NCBI RefSeq assembly: GCF_022602565.1
Contig: NZ_JALBCV010000020.1
Location: 1-54,965 of the forward strand
Source of the DNA: Rosenbergiella metrosideri
GTDB lineage: Bacteria > Pseudomonadota > Gammaproteobacteria > Enterobacterales > Enterobacteriaceae
Reading direction: 5' to 3'
Length of the DNA: 54,965 bases
A program made the position numbers and the translations under genes. Every line of letters starts with the position of its first letter. The first letter of the stretch is position 1. Positions 13,033 to 22,304 of this stretch are shown here, in pieces. Under the pieces are notes generated by a model, which ran no database searches, was not told the origin of the DNA, and was given only the letters and a program-made list of their open reading frames with translations.

Positions 13033-15159
13033 GTGAACACTACAACGCTAACACCAGCTTTTACCCCTTCGCTCTCAGGCAGTGACCCCGAGCAGAAACG
13101 TCGAGAACTTCTCGACTACTTTCAAACCACTTGGCATACCTACGAGCAATTGTTTACTTGCCTCACGGAAGAACAAGCTTGGACAACTAAAGCGATCCCG
13201 CTTCGCCATCCTCTTATCTTTTACTACGCGCATACCGCCACCTTTTTTATCAACAAATTGATCGCTGGTGGCTACATCACCGAGCGGATCGATGAGCGAA
13301 TGGAAGCCATGATGGCCATTGGCGTCGATGAGATGAGTTGGGACGATCTGAATGACGATCATTACGCTTGGCCCACCCCTGCAGCAGTACAAGACTATCG
13401 CGACCGTGTTCGCCAACAAGTGATTGAGGTGATTACTCATCTTCCCCTCACTCTTCCTATCGGTTGGAATGATCCGGCTTGGGCGATATTAATGGGCATC
13501 GAACATGAGCGTATTCATCTCGAAACCTCGAGTGTTCTCATCCGACAACTCCCTATCAGTTGGGTTACCCCGCAACTGACTTGGCCTATTTGTCCGCACT
13601 TCTCATCAAGTCGTCAAGAGGTACCGGACAATACGTTAGTGCCTCAATCAGGAGGAACATTAACGCTAGGTAAGAAAGACGATTATTACGGCTGGGATAA
13701 TGAATATGGCCAACAGGTGCAAATCATTGCGCCCTTTGCTGCCAGTAAAATGCTGGTGAGTCATGCCGAGTTCTACGAATTTGTCAGTGATGGTGGCTAT
13801 CAAACTGCCGAGTGGTGGGACGAAGAAGGCTGGGGATGGAGAACCTACACTCAGGCTGATAAGCCGACATTCTGGGTAGGCGATATTGCATCACCTGATC
13901 AGCTTAAGCTGCGCGTTCTCACCGAAGAGATTGATTTTCCGTGGGATTGGCCTGTCGAGGTTAATCAATTGGAAGCTTCGGCTTTCTGTCGATGGAAATC
14001 AGCGAAATCAGGCCGGTCGATTCAGCTCCCTAGTGAGGGAGAGTGGGCATGGTTACGTGAACCGATCGACGGAGACCACCCAGACTGGCAAACCCCTATC
14101 GGAAATATCAATCTGCAAGGCTGGGCCTCTTCGTGTCCTGTGACCTATTTTGCGCAGGGTGATTTCTTCGATATCGTTGGTAATGTGTGGCAATGGACCA
14201 CAACGCCGATCAGCGGTTATCAAGGCTTTACCGTACACCCTCTATACGACGACTTTTCGACACCGACCTTCGACGGTAAACATAACTTAATCAAAGGCGG
14301 GAGCTGGATATCAACCGGTAATGAGGCGTTAAAAGCCGCACGCTATGCTTTTCGTCGTCATTTTTTCCAACACGCTGGCTTTCGCTACGTAGAATCGACT
14401 CATCAGGAAACTATGCTAAAAAATCCTTACGAAACTGACACCATGGTCGCTCAATATCTCGACTTCCAGTATGGCGAGAACCGCTTCTGCGTAGAGAATT
14501 ATGCTAAAGCCTTGGTCGAGAAAGTGATTCCCCATTGCCACAGTACTCTTCATGCCTTGGACCTCGGCTGTGCCACTGGACGTGCCAGCTTCGAGCTAAG
14601 TCGCTACTTTGATCGGGTAACCGGTATCGACTATTCAGCGCGCTTTATTGATGTGGCGCTACAACTGATGACCGGGGAAGATTTCCGCTATGCACTGCCT
14701 ACCGAAGGCGAGCTGGTCGATTATCATCAAGTCCGCCTCAGCGAATTAGCCATCACCGCCGAACAATGGCAAAAGATCGATTTTAAACAGGGGGATGCCT
14801 GTAATTTAAAGGTGACACACGCCGAGTATGATCTTATCTTTGCCTCAAACTTAATTGATCGCTTACGCGAGCCAACACGCTTCCTTAATAGTCTTAGTTC
14901 ATTATTGAAACCTGGTGGCGTGTTAATGCTCTCTTCACCCTATACGTGGTTAGAAGCGTTTACGCCTAAAGAAAATTGGTTAGGGGGAATTCGTGAGAAC
15001 GGTGAAGCCGTCACTACCTACCAAACATTGCAACGACTATTACGCGATGATTTTGAGGAGATTCAGCCAGCGGAAGATATTCCGTTTGTCATCCGTGAGA
15101 CGGCCCGTAAATATCAACATACCGTGGCGCAAGCAAGCTATTGGCGCCGCAGAGCGTAA
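13033..15159 (+). CDS. ovoA: OvoA, 5-histidylcysteine sulfoxide synthase / mercaptohistidine methyltransferase
   Basis: 708-residue three-domain enzyme of ovothiol A biosynthesis. Residues about 20-180 form the DinB-like iron-binding domain with the H-x3-H-x-E pattern in EHERIHLE (H158, H162). About 200-460 is the formylglycine-generating-enzyme-like domain (GNVWQWT, KGGSW, AARYAFR, GFR). About 470-708 is a SAM methyltransferase with motif I LDLGCATGRASFELS (509-523). Together these cover oxygen-dependent C-S bond formation between cysteine and histidine and later N-methylation. OvoA of Erwinia tasmaniensis is the biochemical reference. The GTG start follows AAGGAAAG. The gene sits where E. 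coli has asnA, but points the other way, toward asnC. No ovoB-type lyase is in the window. Confidence 0.93.
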   Translation: MNTTTLTPAFTPSLSGSDPEQKRRELLDYFQTTWHTYEQLFTCLTEEQAWTTKAIPLRHPLIFYYAHTATFFINKLIAGGYITERIDERMEAMMAIGVDEMSWDDLNDDHYAWPTPAAVQDYRDRVRQQVIEVITHLPLTLPIGWNDPAWAILMGIEHERIHLETSSVLIRQLPISWVTPQLTWPICPHFSSSRQEVPDNTLVPQSGGTLTLGKKDDYYGWDNEYGQQVQIIAPFAASKMLVSHAEFYEFVSDGGYQTAEWWDEEGWGWRTYTQADKPTFWVGDIASPDQLKLRVLTEEIDFPWDWPVEVNQLEASAFCRWKSAKSGRSIQLPSEGEWAWLREPIDGDHPDWQTPIGNINLQGWASSCPVTYFAQGDFFDIVGNVWQWTTTPISGYQGFTVHPLYDDFSTPTFDGKHNLIKGGSWISTGNEALKAARYAFRRHFFQHAGFRYVESTHQETMLKNPYETDTMVAQYLDFQYGENRFCVENYAKALVEKVIPHCHSTLHALDLGCATGRASFELSRYFDRVTGIDYSARFIDVALQLMTGEDFRYALPTEGELVDYHQVRLSELAITAEQWQKIDFKQGDACNLKVTHAEYDLIFASNLIDRLREPTRFLNSLSSLLKPGGVLMLSSPYTWLEAFTPKENWLGGIRENGEAVTTYQTLQRLLRDDFEEIQPAEDIPFVIRETARKYQHTVAQASYWRRRA

Positions 15160-15162
15160 CGT

Positions 15163-15191
15163 ACAGGCGCCCGATAGGGCGTTTGTTTTTT
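15163..15191 (+). terminator. Terminator after ovoA
   Basis: ACAGGCGCCC (15163-15172) pairs with GGGCGTTTGT (15177-15186) through a GATA loop, with two G-U pairs, followed by five T. It ends 13 bp before the asnC ATG, so it must strongly limit transcription entering asnC from ovoA unless asnC has its own promoter inside ovoA. Confidence 0.75.
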
Positions 15192-15204
15192 CAAGGATTG
15201 TGAT

Positions 15205-15666
15205 ATGTCTGATGCCTCGCAACTCGACGAACTGGATCGAGATATTCTTAATGTTCTACTTAAACAGGCAAAAACGCCCTACGCCGAACTGGCCAAGATG
15301 TTTGGCGTCAGTGCCGGGACCATCCACGTTCGTGTCGAAAAGATGCGCCAAAGTGGAGTGATAACGGGCACCCATATTGCAGTCGATCCCCGTAAACTCG
15401 GGTTTGATGTGTGTTGCTTTATTGGCATCATTTTAAAAAGTGCGCGCGATTACCCTGCTGCTTTACAAAAGCTTGAAGCACTCGATGAGGTCGTCGAGGC
15501 TTGGTACACCACTGGCCACTACAGTGTCTTTATCAAAGTCATGTGTCGATCCATCGATGCATTGCAGCATGTGCTGGTCAATAAGATCCAGACCATTGAT
15601 GAAATACAGTCCACTGAAACCCTGATCTCTCTACAAAACCCCATCGATCGCCCGATCAAAGCGTAA
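15205..15666 (+). CDS. asnC: AsnC, Lrp/AsnC-family transcriptional regulator
   Basis: 153 residues against 152 in E. coli. An N-terminal helix-turn-helix (LDELDRDILNVLLKQAKTPYAELAKMFGVSAGTIHVRVEKM) is followed by an effector-binding RAM domain (VCCFIGIIL...VVEAWYTTGHYSVFIKV). E. coli AsnC senses asparagine and activates the divergent asnA; it also affects mnmG (gidA) expression. Here asnA is missing, so the retained targets may be its own gene and the mioC/mnmG region. AAGGATTGTGAT precedes the ATG. Confidence 0.92.
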   Translation: MSDASQLDELDRDILNVLLKQAKTPYAELAKMFGVSAGTIHVRVEKMRQSGVITGTHIAVDPRKLGFDVCCFIGIILKSARDYPAALQKLEALDEVVEAWYTTGHYSVFIKVMCRSIDALQHVLVNKIQTIDEIQSTETLISLQNPIDRPIKA

Positions 15667-15679
15667 TCGACCTGAATAC

Positions 15680-15764
15680 TGTGGATAAAGTTATCAGTGC
15701 TTTGATCCACAGTGCTCAATCTCTCCTAAATAGTTACAAAATAATAATCCCCCTATTATCCACA
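15680..15764. promoter_or_regulatory. mioC promoter region with two perfect DnaA boxes
   Basis: TTATCCACA occurs on the plus strand at 15756-15764 and on the minus strand at 15680-15688 (TGTGGATAA). In E. coli, mioC transcription toward oriC is repressed by DnaA bound at its promoter, so the arrangement suggests the same cell-cycle link. A GATC at 15704 and others near 15769 and 15780 lie beside them. Confidence 0.75.
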
Positions 15765-15819
15765 GGTGGATCACCGCTTGATCACCGAGTACAATGGCCG
15801 CCTTTATTGAGGAGGGCAT

Positions 15820-16260
15820 ATGGCTGAAATTACTTTTATTACGGGTAGCACACTGGGGAGTGCCGAGTATGTTGCAGAGCATCTCGCGGATAAATTAAGC
15901 GAAGCAGGTCATACCAGTGAATTACTTCATGGTGCAGAGCTCGATGAAGTCCCGCTAGAAGGAATTTGGATCATTGTCACCTCCACCCACGGTGCAGGCG
16001 AGTTACCGGATAATCTGCTCGACTTTAGTGAAACCTTATCAGAGCAAAAACCGGATCTTAGTGGTGTTCGCTATGGCGCAATTGGACTCGGTAATCGAGA
16101 GTACGATCTATTCTGTGGGGCGATAAAGACGCTTGATGAGCAATTAACCCAGCTCGGAGCCATTCGAATTGGCGATCGTCTTGAAATAGATGTGCTAGAA
16201 CACGAAATTCCTGAAGATCCGGCTGAAGAGTGGTTGGTGGAGTGGGTAGAGAAGATTTAA
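15820..16260 (+). CDS. mioC: MioC, flavodoxin-like FMN protein
   Basis: 146-residue flavodoxin fold protein. FMN phosphate loop GSTLGSAEYVAE (residues 8-19), STHGAGELPDNL and GLGNREYDLFCGA complete the flavin site. E. coli MioC (147 aa) binds FMN and has been linked to biotin synthase electron transfer, while its transcription passes into oriC. The start lies behind GAGGAGG. It is followed by oriC and then mnmG, the standard enteric layout. Confidence 0.93.
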   Translation: MAEITFITGSTLGSAEYVAEHLADKLSEAGHTSELLHGAELDEVPLEGIWIIVTSTHGAGELPDNLLDFSETLSEQKPDLSGVRYGAIGLGNREYDLFCGAIKTLDEQLTQLGAIRIGDRLEIDVLEHEIPEDPAEEWLVEWVEKI

Positions 16261-16271
16261 TCCCCGCGTTA

Positions 16272-16610
16272 GATCGTTTTTTTTTCGAGATCCCTAGTTT
16301 TTTACTCTGTATTTAGCAGAAAGATCATGAAAGTTCTGTGGATAACAATGCGAAGATCGTGCGTAAAACCCGTGGTTATCCACCTGATAACATGAGTTCA
16401 CTTATTGACCTGTGTATAACTACCTATCTTGATCCCAGCTTATACGGAGAACGATCACCGATCATTCACATGAAATGATCACATTGAATAGCCTGATATT
16501 GTTAAAGAAATAATGGTTATCCACAGAAAAGCTCGATCCTAATAAGAGATCTAACAGAAAGATCATATACAGAATAAAGATCTTTCTTTTAAACCTTAAG
16601 GATCGTGCTA
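16272..16610. other. oriC: Chromosomal replication origin oriC
   Basis: The 431-bp gap between mioC and mnmG has the E. coli oriC elements in reversed orientation. Perfect DnaA boxes are R1 TTATCCACA at 16517-16525 and an R4-like box on the minus strand at 16337-16345; R2 TTATACACA (minus) is at 16411-16419. Weaker boxes are TTATCCACC at 16376-16384 and TCATTCACA at 16462-16470. Three AT-rich 13-mers sit beside mnmG (16539-16582). I count 13 GATC sites between 16272 and 16604, the substrate of Dam methylation and SeqA. GATCCCAGCTTATACGG and CGATCATTCACA are shared with E. coli oriC. The box pattern is seen directly; the function follows from position and likeness. Confidence 0.96.
16539..16582 (-). 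other. oriC duplex-unwinding element: three 13-mers
   Basis: Minus-strand 13-mers GATCTCTTATTAG (16539-16551), GATCTTTCTGTTA (16552-16564) and GATCTTTATTCTG (16570-16582) match the E. coli R, M and L repeats in order. The first is identical to the E. coli right-hand repeat. Strand opening should begin here, on the mnmG side. Confidence 0.9.
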
Positions 16611-16691
16611 CTTTCCCCCATTCGATAATTTAAGTAGAATTCATCACCTGGACATTCAGTCCGACAGATTTCATCAACCGAGGTACACTTC

Positions 16692-18581
16692 ATGTTTTAT
16701 CCAGATCCTTTTGACGTCATTGTCATTGGTGGGGGTCATGCTGGCACGGAAGCGGCAATGGCTGCGGCTCGTATGGGCCAAAAAACGCTATTGTTGACTC
16801 ACAATATCGATACGTTGGGACAGATGTCCTGCAACCCGGCAATCGGCGGTATCGGTAAAGGCCATCTGGTTAAGGAAGTGGACGCCTTAGGTGGATTAAT
16901 GGCCACGGCGATCGACCATGCGGGCATTCAGTTTAGGATACTAAACAGCAGCAAAGGCCCTGCGGTACGGGCTACTCGCGCACAAGCGGATAGGGTTCTT
17001 TACCGTCAAGCGGTAAGGACGACTCTTGAAAATCAGCCTAACCTAATGATATTCCAGCAAGCTGTCGACGATCTGATCGTCGAAAACGATCAGGTAGTGG
17101 GCGCTGTGACCCAAATGGGCTTAAAATTTAAAGCGCGTTCAGTCGTTCTAACGGTAGGCACTTTCTTAGACGGTAAAATTCATATCGGCTTGGATAATTT
17201 TAGTGGTGGCCGTGCGGGGGATCCACCATCGATCCCACTCGCTCGTCGTTTACGTGAACTGCCTTTGCGAGTTGATCGTTTAAAAACCGGCACTCCCCCC
17301 CGTATTGATGCACGCACTATTGACTTTAGCCAACTTGCGCCGCAACACGGTGATAACCCAAGCCCAGTCTTCTCATTTATGGGAAATGCTGCGCAACACC
17401 CAGAGCAGATGGCGTGTTACATCACTTATACCAATGAAAAAACGCATGATTTGATCCGTAATAATTTGGATCGTAGCCCGATGTATGCAGGGATTATCGA
17501 AGGTATTGGCCCGCGCTACTGCCCTTCGATCGAAGATAAAGTTATGCGCTTTGCTGATCGTAACGCCCATCAGATTTTTTTAGAACCTGAAGGCCTGACC
17601 AGTAATGAGATTTACCCCAACGGAATCTCAACCAGCTTACCTTTCGATGTCCAAATGCAAATTGTGCATTCGATGAAGGGACTGGAAAATGCACGGATCA
17701 TCCGTCCTGGCTATGCCATTGAATATGATTTCTTTGATCCCCGTGACCTGAAACCATCACTGGAAAGTAAGCACATTCAGGGGCTGTTCTTTGCTGGACA
17801 GATTAATGGCACAACCGGATATGAGGAAGCGGCTGCGCAAGGACTCCTCGCCGGTTTAAATGCCGGACGTTTTGCTGCCGATAAAGAGGCGTGGACGCCA
17901 AGACGTGACGAAGCGTATATCGGCGTACTCGTCGACGACCTCTGTACGCTAGGGACCAAAGAACCCTACCGTATGTTTACCTCTCGGGCAGAATATCGTT
18001 TAATGCTGCGTGAAGATAACGCTGATTTACGTCTTACCGCCATCGGCCGTGATCTCGGACTGGTTGATGACGTTCGCTGGACCGCATTTAACCAAAAACT
18101 GGAAATGATTGAGCTTGAGCGTCAACGTTTACGTGATATCTGGGTTCATCCGAAATCGACAAACGTTGACGATCTGAATCAAGTATTGAGTGCACCATTG
18201 ACTAAAGAGGCGAACGGTGAAGATTTACTGCGTCGCCCTGAAATGACCTATCAAGCCTTAACCGAATTAGCCCTGTTTACGCCATCAGTTACCGATCCGT
18301 TGGCAGCCGAGCAAGTTGAAATTCAGGTTAAGTACGAGGGGTATATCGCTCGTCAGCAAGAAGAGATTACTCGACACTTACGCAATGAAAATACATTACT
18401 TCCTGTCGACCTCGATTATAAGAATGTAAATGGCTTATCGAACGAAGTGATCGCGAAGCTCAATGACCACAAACCGACATCGATTGGTCAAGCCTCTCGT
18501 ATTTCAGGTATTACCCCTGCGGCCATCTCAATTTTGCTGATATGGCTTAAAAAGCAAGGGTTGCTACGTAAAAGTGCCTAA
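16692..18581 (+). CDS. mnmG: MnmG, tRNA uridine-34 5-carboxymethylaminomethyl modification enzyme
   Basis: 629 residues, exactly the E. coli length. The FAD dinucleotide-binding motif [10 protein letters not shown] lies at residues 13-22, the family signatures [17 protein letters not shown] and GRAGDPPS follow, and the C-terminal helical tRNA/MnmE-binding part ends [13 protein letters not shown]. With MnmE it installs the cmnm5 group at wobble U34 of several tRNAs. It is the first gene after oriC; transcription away from the origin is thought to aid initiation in E. coli. Confidence 0.96.
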   Translation: MFYPDPFDVIVIGGGHAGTEAAMAAARMGQKTLLLTHNIDTLGQMSCNPAIGGIGKGHLVKEVDALGGLMATAIDHAGIQFRILNSSKGPAVRATRAQADRVLYRQAVRTTLENQPNLMIFQQAVDDLIVENDQVVGAVTQMGLKFKARSVVLTVGTFLDGKIHIGLDNFSGGRAGDPPSIPLARRLRELPLRVDRLKTGTPPRIDARTIDFSQLAPQHGDNPSPVFSFMGNAAQHPEQMACYITYTNEKTHDLIRNNLDRSPMYAGIIEGIGPRYCPSIEDKVMRFADRNAHQIFLEPEGLTSNEIYPNGISTSLPFDVQMQIVHSMKGLENARIIRPGYAIEYDFFDPRDLKPSLESKHIQGLFFAGQINGTTGYEEAAAQGLLAGLNAGRFAADKEAWTPRRDEAYIGVLVDDLCTLGTKEPYRMFTSRAEYRLMLREDNADLRLTAIGRDLGLVDDVRWTAFNQKLEMIELERQRLRDIWVHPKSTNVDDLNQVLSAPLTKEANGEDLLRRPEMTYQALTELALFTPSVTDPLAAEQVEIQVKYEGYIARQQEEITRHLRNENTLLPVDLDYKNVNGLSNEVIAKLNDHKPTSIGQASRISGITPAAISILLIWLKKQGLLRKSA

Positions 18582-18588
18582 GTCAGTT

Positions 18589-18611
18589 GAGAGGAAGTGA
18601 AACTTCCTCTC
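18589..18611 (+). other. Perfect 10-bp hairpin between mnmG and rsmG
   Basis: GAGAGGAAGT and ACTTCCTCTC form a perfect stem around a GAA loop, 7 bp after the mnmG stop and 18 bp before the rsmG start. No T-run follows, so it looks like an mRNA stability or processing element, or an attenuator, rather than a terminator. It also hides the GAGAGGA that could otherwise act as a ribosome site for an upstream GTG at 18597. Confidence 0.65.
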
Positions 18612-18629
18612 CCTTTCGGAACAAATTCT

Positions 18630-19250
18630 GTGATAACACAACTTTCAAAACTTCTTAATCAGTCGGCTATTTCTCTAACCGATCAACAAAAACAGCAACT
18701 GGTCGCTTATGTTGAGTTATTAGATAAGTGGAATAAAGCTTACAATTTGACGTCCGTACGGGACCCTCAACAGATGATCGTCCGTCATATTATGGACAGT
18801 ATTGTCGTCGCGCCGTATTTACGGGGTAAACGCTTTATCGACGTTGGGACAGGACCTGGGTTACCGGGTATTCCCCTTTCTATTGTGATGCCAGAGGCTG
18901 AATTCACGTTATTGGATAGCTTAGGAAAGCGCGTTAGATTCTTAAAGCAAGTCCAACATGAGCTAAAACTGCAAAATATTATCCCAGTGCAGTCACGAGT
19001 TGAAGAATATCCTGCCACGCCGCCGTTTGATGGGGTGATAAGCCGAGCTTTTGCATCCGTCCATGATATGTTGCATTGGTGTCAACATCTTCCGGCAGAG
19101 GGAGAGGGGCATTTTTACGCTTTGAAGGGGCAATTTCCTGCTGAAGAGTGCGAATCTTTACCAGAAAATATTCAACTTGAAGCCTCCCACCGTTTGGTGG
19201 TCCCGCAGTTAGATGAAGAACGTCATCTTTTAATACTCAAGAAAATATAA
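18630..19250 (+). CDS. rsmG: RsmG, 16S rRNA m7G527 methyltransferase
   Basis: 206-residue SAM methyltransferase of the 530 loop of 16S rRNA (loss gives low-level streptomycin resistance in E. coli). SAM motif I is [13 protein letters not shown]; the conserved RHIMDS and [10 protein letters not shown] motifs are present. The open frame extends up to a GTG at 18597, but the E. coli protein begins with MLNKLS..., which aligns with VITQLSKLL, so I use the GTG at 18630, with GGA about 10 nt upstream. It ends at a clear terminator. Confidence 0.92.
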   Translation: MITQLSKLLNQSAISLTDQQKQQLVAYVELLDKWNKAYNLTSVRDPQQMIVRHIMDSIVVAPYLRGKRFIDVGTGPGLPGIPLSIVMPEAEFTLLDSLGKRVRFLKQVQHELKLQNIIPVQSRVEEYPATPPFDGVISRAFASVHDMLHWCQHLPAEGEGHFYALKGQFPAEECESLPENIQLEASHRLVVPQLDEERHLLILKKI

Positions 19251-19255
19251 TTAAG

Positions 19256-19278
19256 GGAACCGTATAGGTTCCTTTTTT
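19256..19278 (+). terminator. Rho-independent terminator of mnmG-rsmG
   Basis: GGAACC - GTATA - GGTTCC followed by six T, 6 bp after the rsmG stop. It separates the mnmG-rsmG unit from the bacteriocin-like genes and the atp operon. Confidence 0.87.
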
Positions 19279-19418
19279 ACATTCTAATGGCTAAAAATCC
19301 TAGCTAACTACCTGTTTACAAAGGTTAAAATGATGAGTTACTCTGCATCGGCACTTTGACATGTGCATTTAACAGCGATAATTAATGCTATTTACTAATA
19401 GTTATGAAAGGAATCAAT

Positions 19419-19715
19419 ATGAAAGAGTTAACAGTACAGCAGTCCCAGCAGGTTTCAGGCGGGATCTTTGGCTTTGTCACAACCCCGATCGGTGCAGTAA
19501 TGGGCTTAGCGATTGGATCAATAGTCGATGCGGGATATAAAGTCAGTAATATAAAGACTTCCTTTAAATGGTCTGGCTTACAGCTGGGTGCGGGAATTGG
19601 CGCGGCAGTAGGGATTGCCCCTATTACGGCAGCGTTAGGTATTGGTCTTGGCGTCGTCAGCATTGTGAAAAATAAAAATAGCATCAATCAACAGAAAGCC
19701 GCTCAAACTAGCTAA
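19419..19715 (+). CDS. Putative double-glycine-leader bacteriocin/microcin precursor
   Basis: 98-residue peptide. Its N-terminus MKELTVQQSQQVSGG is a typical leader cut after GG by peptidase-containing (C39) ABC exporters. The predicted mature part (about 83 residues) is hydrophobic and rich in Gly and Ala with small-residue spacings (GLQLGAGIGAAVG, ALGIGLG), like pore-forming class II microcins, and ends in a polar Lys/Asn/Gln tail. AAGGA lies 6-8 nt before the ATG at 19419, which favours it over the in-frame ATG at 19404. No immunity gene, exporter or regulator is adjacent, so it must use machinery elsewhere or be a remnant of a larger cluster. Family assignment rests on the leader; activity is unknown. 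Confidence 0.7.
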   Translation: MKELTVQQSQQVSGGIFGFVTTPIGAVMGLAIGSIVDAGYKVSNIKTSFKWSGLQLGAGIGAAVGIAPITAALGIGLGVVSIVKNKNSINQQKAAQTS

Positions 19716-19724
19716 TTGATAGGC

Positions 19725-19765
19725 TGAAAAGCAGAGATGTAAAACCATGACATTTCTGCTTTTCA
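19725..19765 (+). other. 16-bp hairpin after bacteriocin-like gene, copy 1
   Basis: TGAAAAGCAGAGATGT pairs with ACATTTCTGCTTTTCA with one G-U pair and a 9-nt loop, 9 bp after the stop. No T-run follows beyond the stem, so it may be a terminator relying on the U-rich 3' arm or an mRNA 3' stabiliser. Its counterpart after copy 2 differs by compensatory changes. Confidence 0.7.
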
Positions 19766-20031
19766 ACTTAGGTGAACGGATTGGTAAATGGGGGAGGGGG
19801 GAAGTCGATTTTTGTCTGCATCAATAATACGTTGTTTAAACGACGAACATCCATGTTTCAATCTTAAGAAAATCTAATGTAACTAATACCTACCCCTCAT
19901 TTTTTCAGAATTTGATCATGATTTCTATCTAAATATCTGTTTTAAATAGTTAAAATGATAATTTACCCTGCGTGAGTACAGTGAAAGGTGCATAACTAAA
20001 CTAACTTTACACAGTAATGAAAGGAATCAAT

Positions 20032-20280
20032 ATGAGCGAATTAACCGTCCAGCAATCTCAGCAAATGTCTGGGGGTTTTTGAATTAATTACCACGCCAAT
20101 CGGTTTAGCGATGGATTTCACGGTAGGGCTCTGGTCAATGGCGTCTTCAAGGCTAATAATCTCAGTACCGCTTTTGTCTGGTCTGGCTTAGAAATCGGTG
20201 CAGGTATTGGGCTAGGGATAAAAAATATCGTTGAGAATATAAACAGCATTACTAGCCAGAAAGCGGCTCAAAAAAGCTAA
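20032..20280 (+). pseudogene. Second double-glycine-leader gene, frameshifted
   Basis: ATG at 20032 behind the same AAGGA opens MSELTVQQSQQMSGGF, then a TGA stop at 20080. Alignment with copy 1 resumes in the +1 frame (FELITTPIGLAMDFTVG) and returns to frame 0 downstream (LSTAFVWSGLEIGAGIGLG...NSITSQKAAQKS) up to TAA at 20278. Two opposite frameshifts therefore enclose about 80 bp, and a stretch of some 16 codons (APITAALGIG of copy 1) is absent. As read, only a 16-residue leader fragment would be made. A sequencing error cannot be excluded for a single shift, but two shifts plus a deletion argue for a real pseudogene. Confidence 0.75.
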
Positions 20281-20289
20281 CAGATAGGA

Positions 20290-20330
20290 TGAAAAGTAGA
20301 GATATACGGTGATGGTATTTCTACTTTTCA
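20290..20330 (+). other. 15-bp hairpin after the second copy, covarying with the first
   Basis: TGAAAAGTAGAGATA pairs with TATTTCTACTTTTCA, 9 bp after the stop. Relative to the first hairpin the C-G pair in GCAG/CTGC has become T-A in GTAG/CTAC, preserving the stem. Loop sequences differ completely. Confidence 0.7.
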
Positions 20331-20578
20331 ACTTAAAGAAAACAGCCGTAATTCGACACATTTCCCGCCTTAAATATCACTAGTTTACCCCTTGTCTTTA
20401 TAAGGTTAATTGAATAATTCGTCGTAAATGTTTCAGTAATGTTTTAATTTGGTTAACTATTAACGAAGAAGAGTCAGACTTATTCTTTTATTTACGGGAA
20501 TTTTTTCGGGATAATCGGCTGAATAACGCTTTTCTGAAAGAAATTTAAATAATTGTTCATCTTTTCGCAAGTTACAGA

Positions 20579-20606
20579 TTGAAATCGCAGGTGCTCCCCG
20601 TATAAT
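20579..20606 (+). promoter_or_regulatory. atp operon promoter
   Basis: TTGAAA (20579-20584), a 16-bp spacer and TATAAT (20601-20606) lie about 95 bp before atpI, in the block GGTGC-CCCGTATAATTTG that resembles the E. coli atp promoter. The rest of the gap between the second hairpin and this promoter (20331-20578) is AT-rich and holds nothing I can name. Confidence 0.75.
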
Positions 20607-20699
20607 TTGCACGGCTTTTGCTGTTCACTCTTTAAGTGGCCACAGCAGCTTTTTAAGCACACGAAATACCATTCCGGGTCAAAGGGGAATTTTCACGTT

Positions 20700-21907
<1,208 letters not shown>

Positions 21908-21937
21908 TTTTTACACCAACATTATTGATTTGATTGA

Positions 21938-22274
<337 letters not shown>

Positions 22275-22304
22275 GCAAGTTAACTTATTGAGAGGCATTG
22301 TGCT

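Larger units (their letters stand above)
19312..20330 (+). repeat. Tandem duplication of a bacteriocin-like gene unit (two diverged copies)
   Basis: Copy 1 (about 19312-19765) and copy 2 (about 19937-20330) share in order: an upstream block built on CTGTTT...GTTAAAATGAT..TTAC.CTGC, the identical start region ATGAAAGGAATCAATATG, the coding sequence, and a 3' hairpin. Copy 2 is shorter and frameshifted. Both lie between rsmG and the atp promoter, a place that is usually short in enteric bacteria. Confidence 0.85.

Noticed and set aside
19312-20330. Insertion sequence or prophage fragment between rsmG and atpI
   Set aside because: No transposase, integrase, terminal inverted repeats or tRNA target; the content is explained by a duplicated peptide gene unit.
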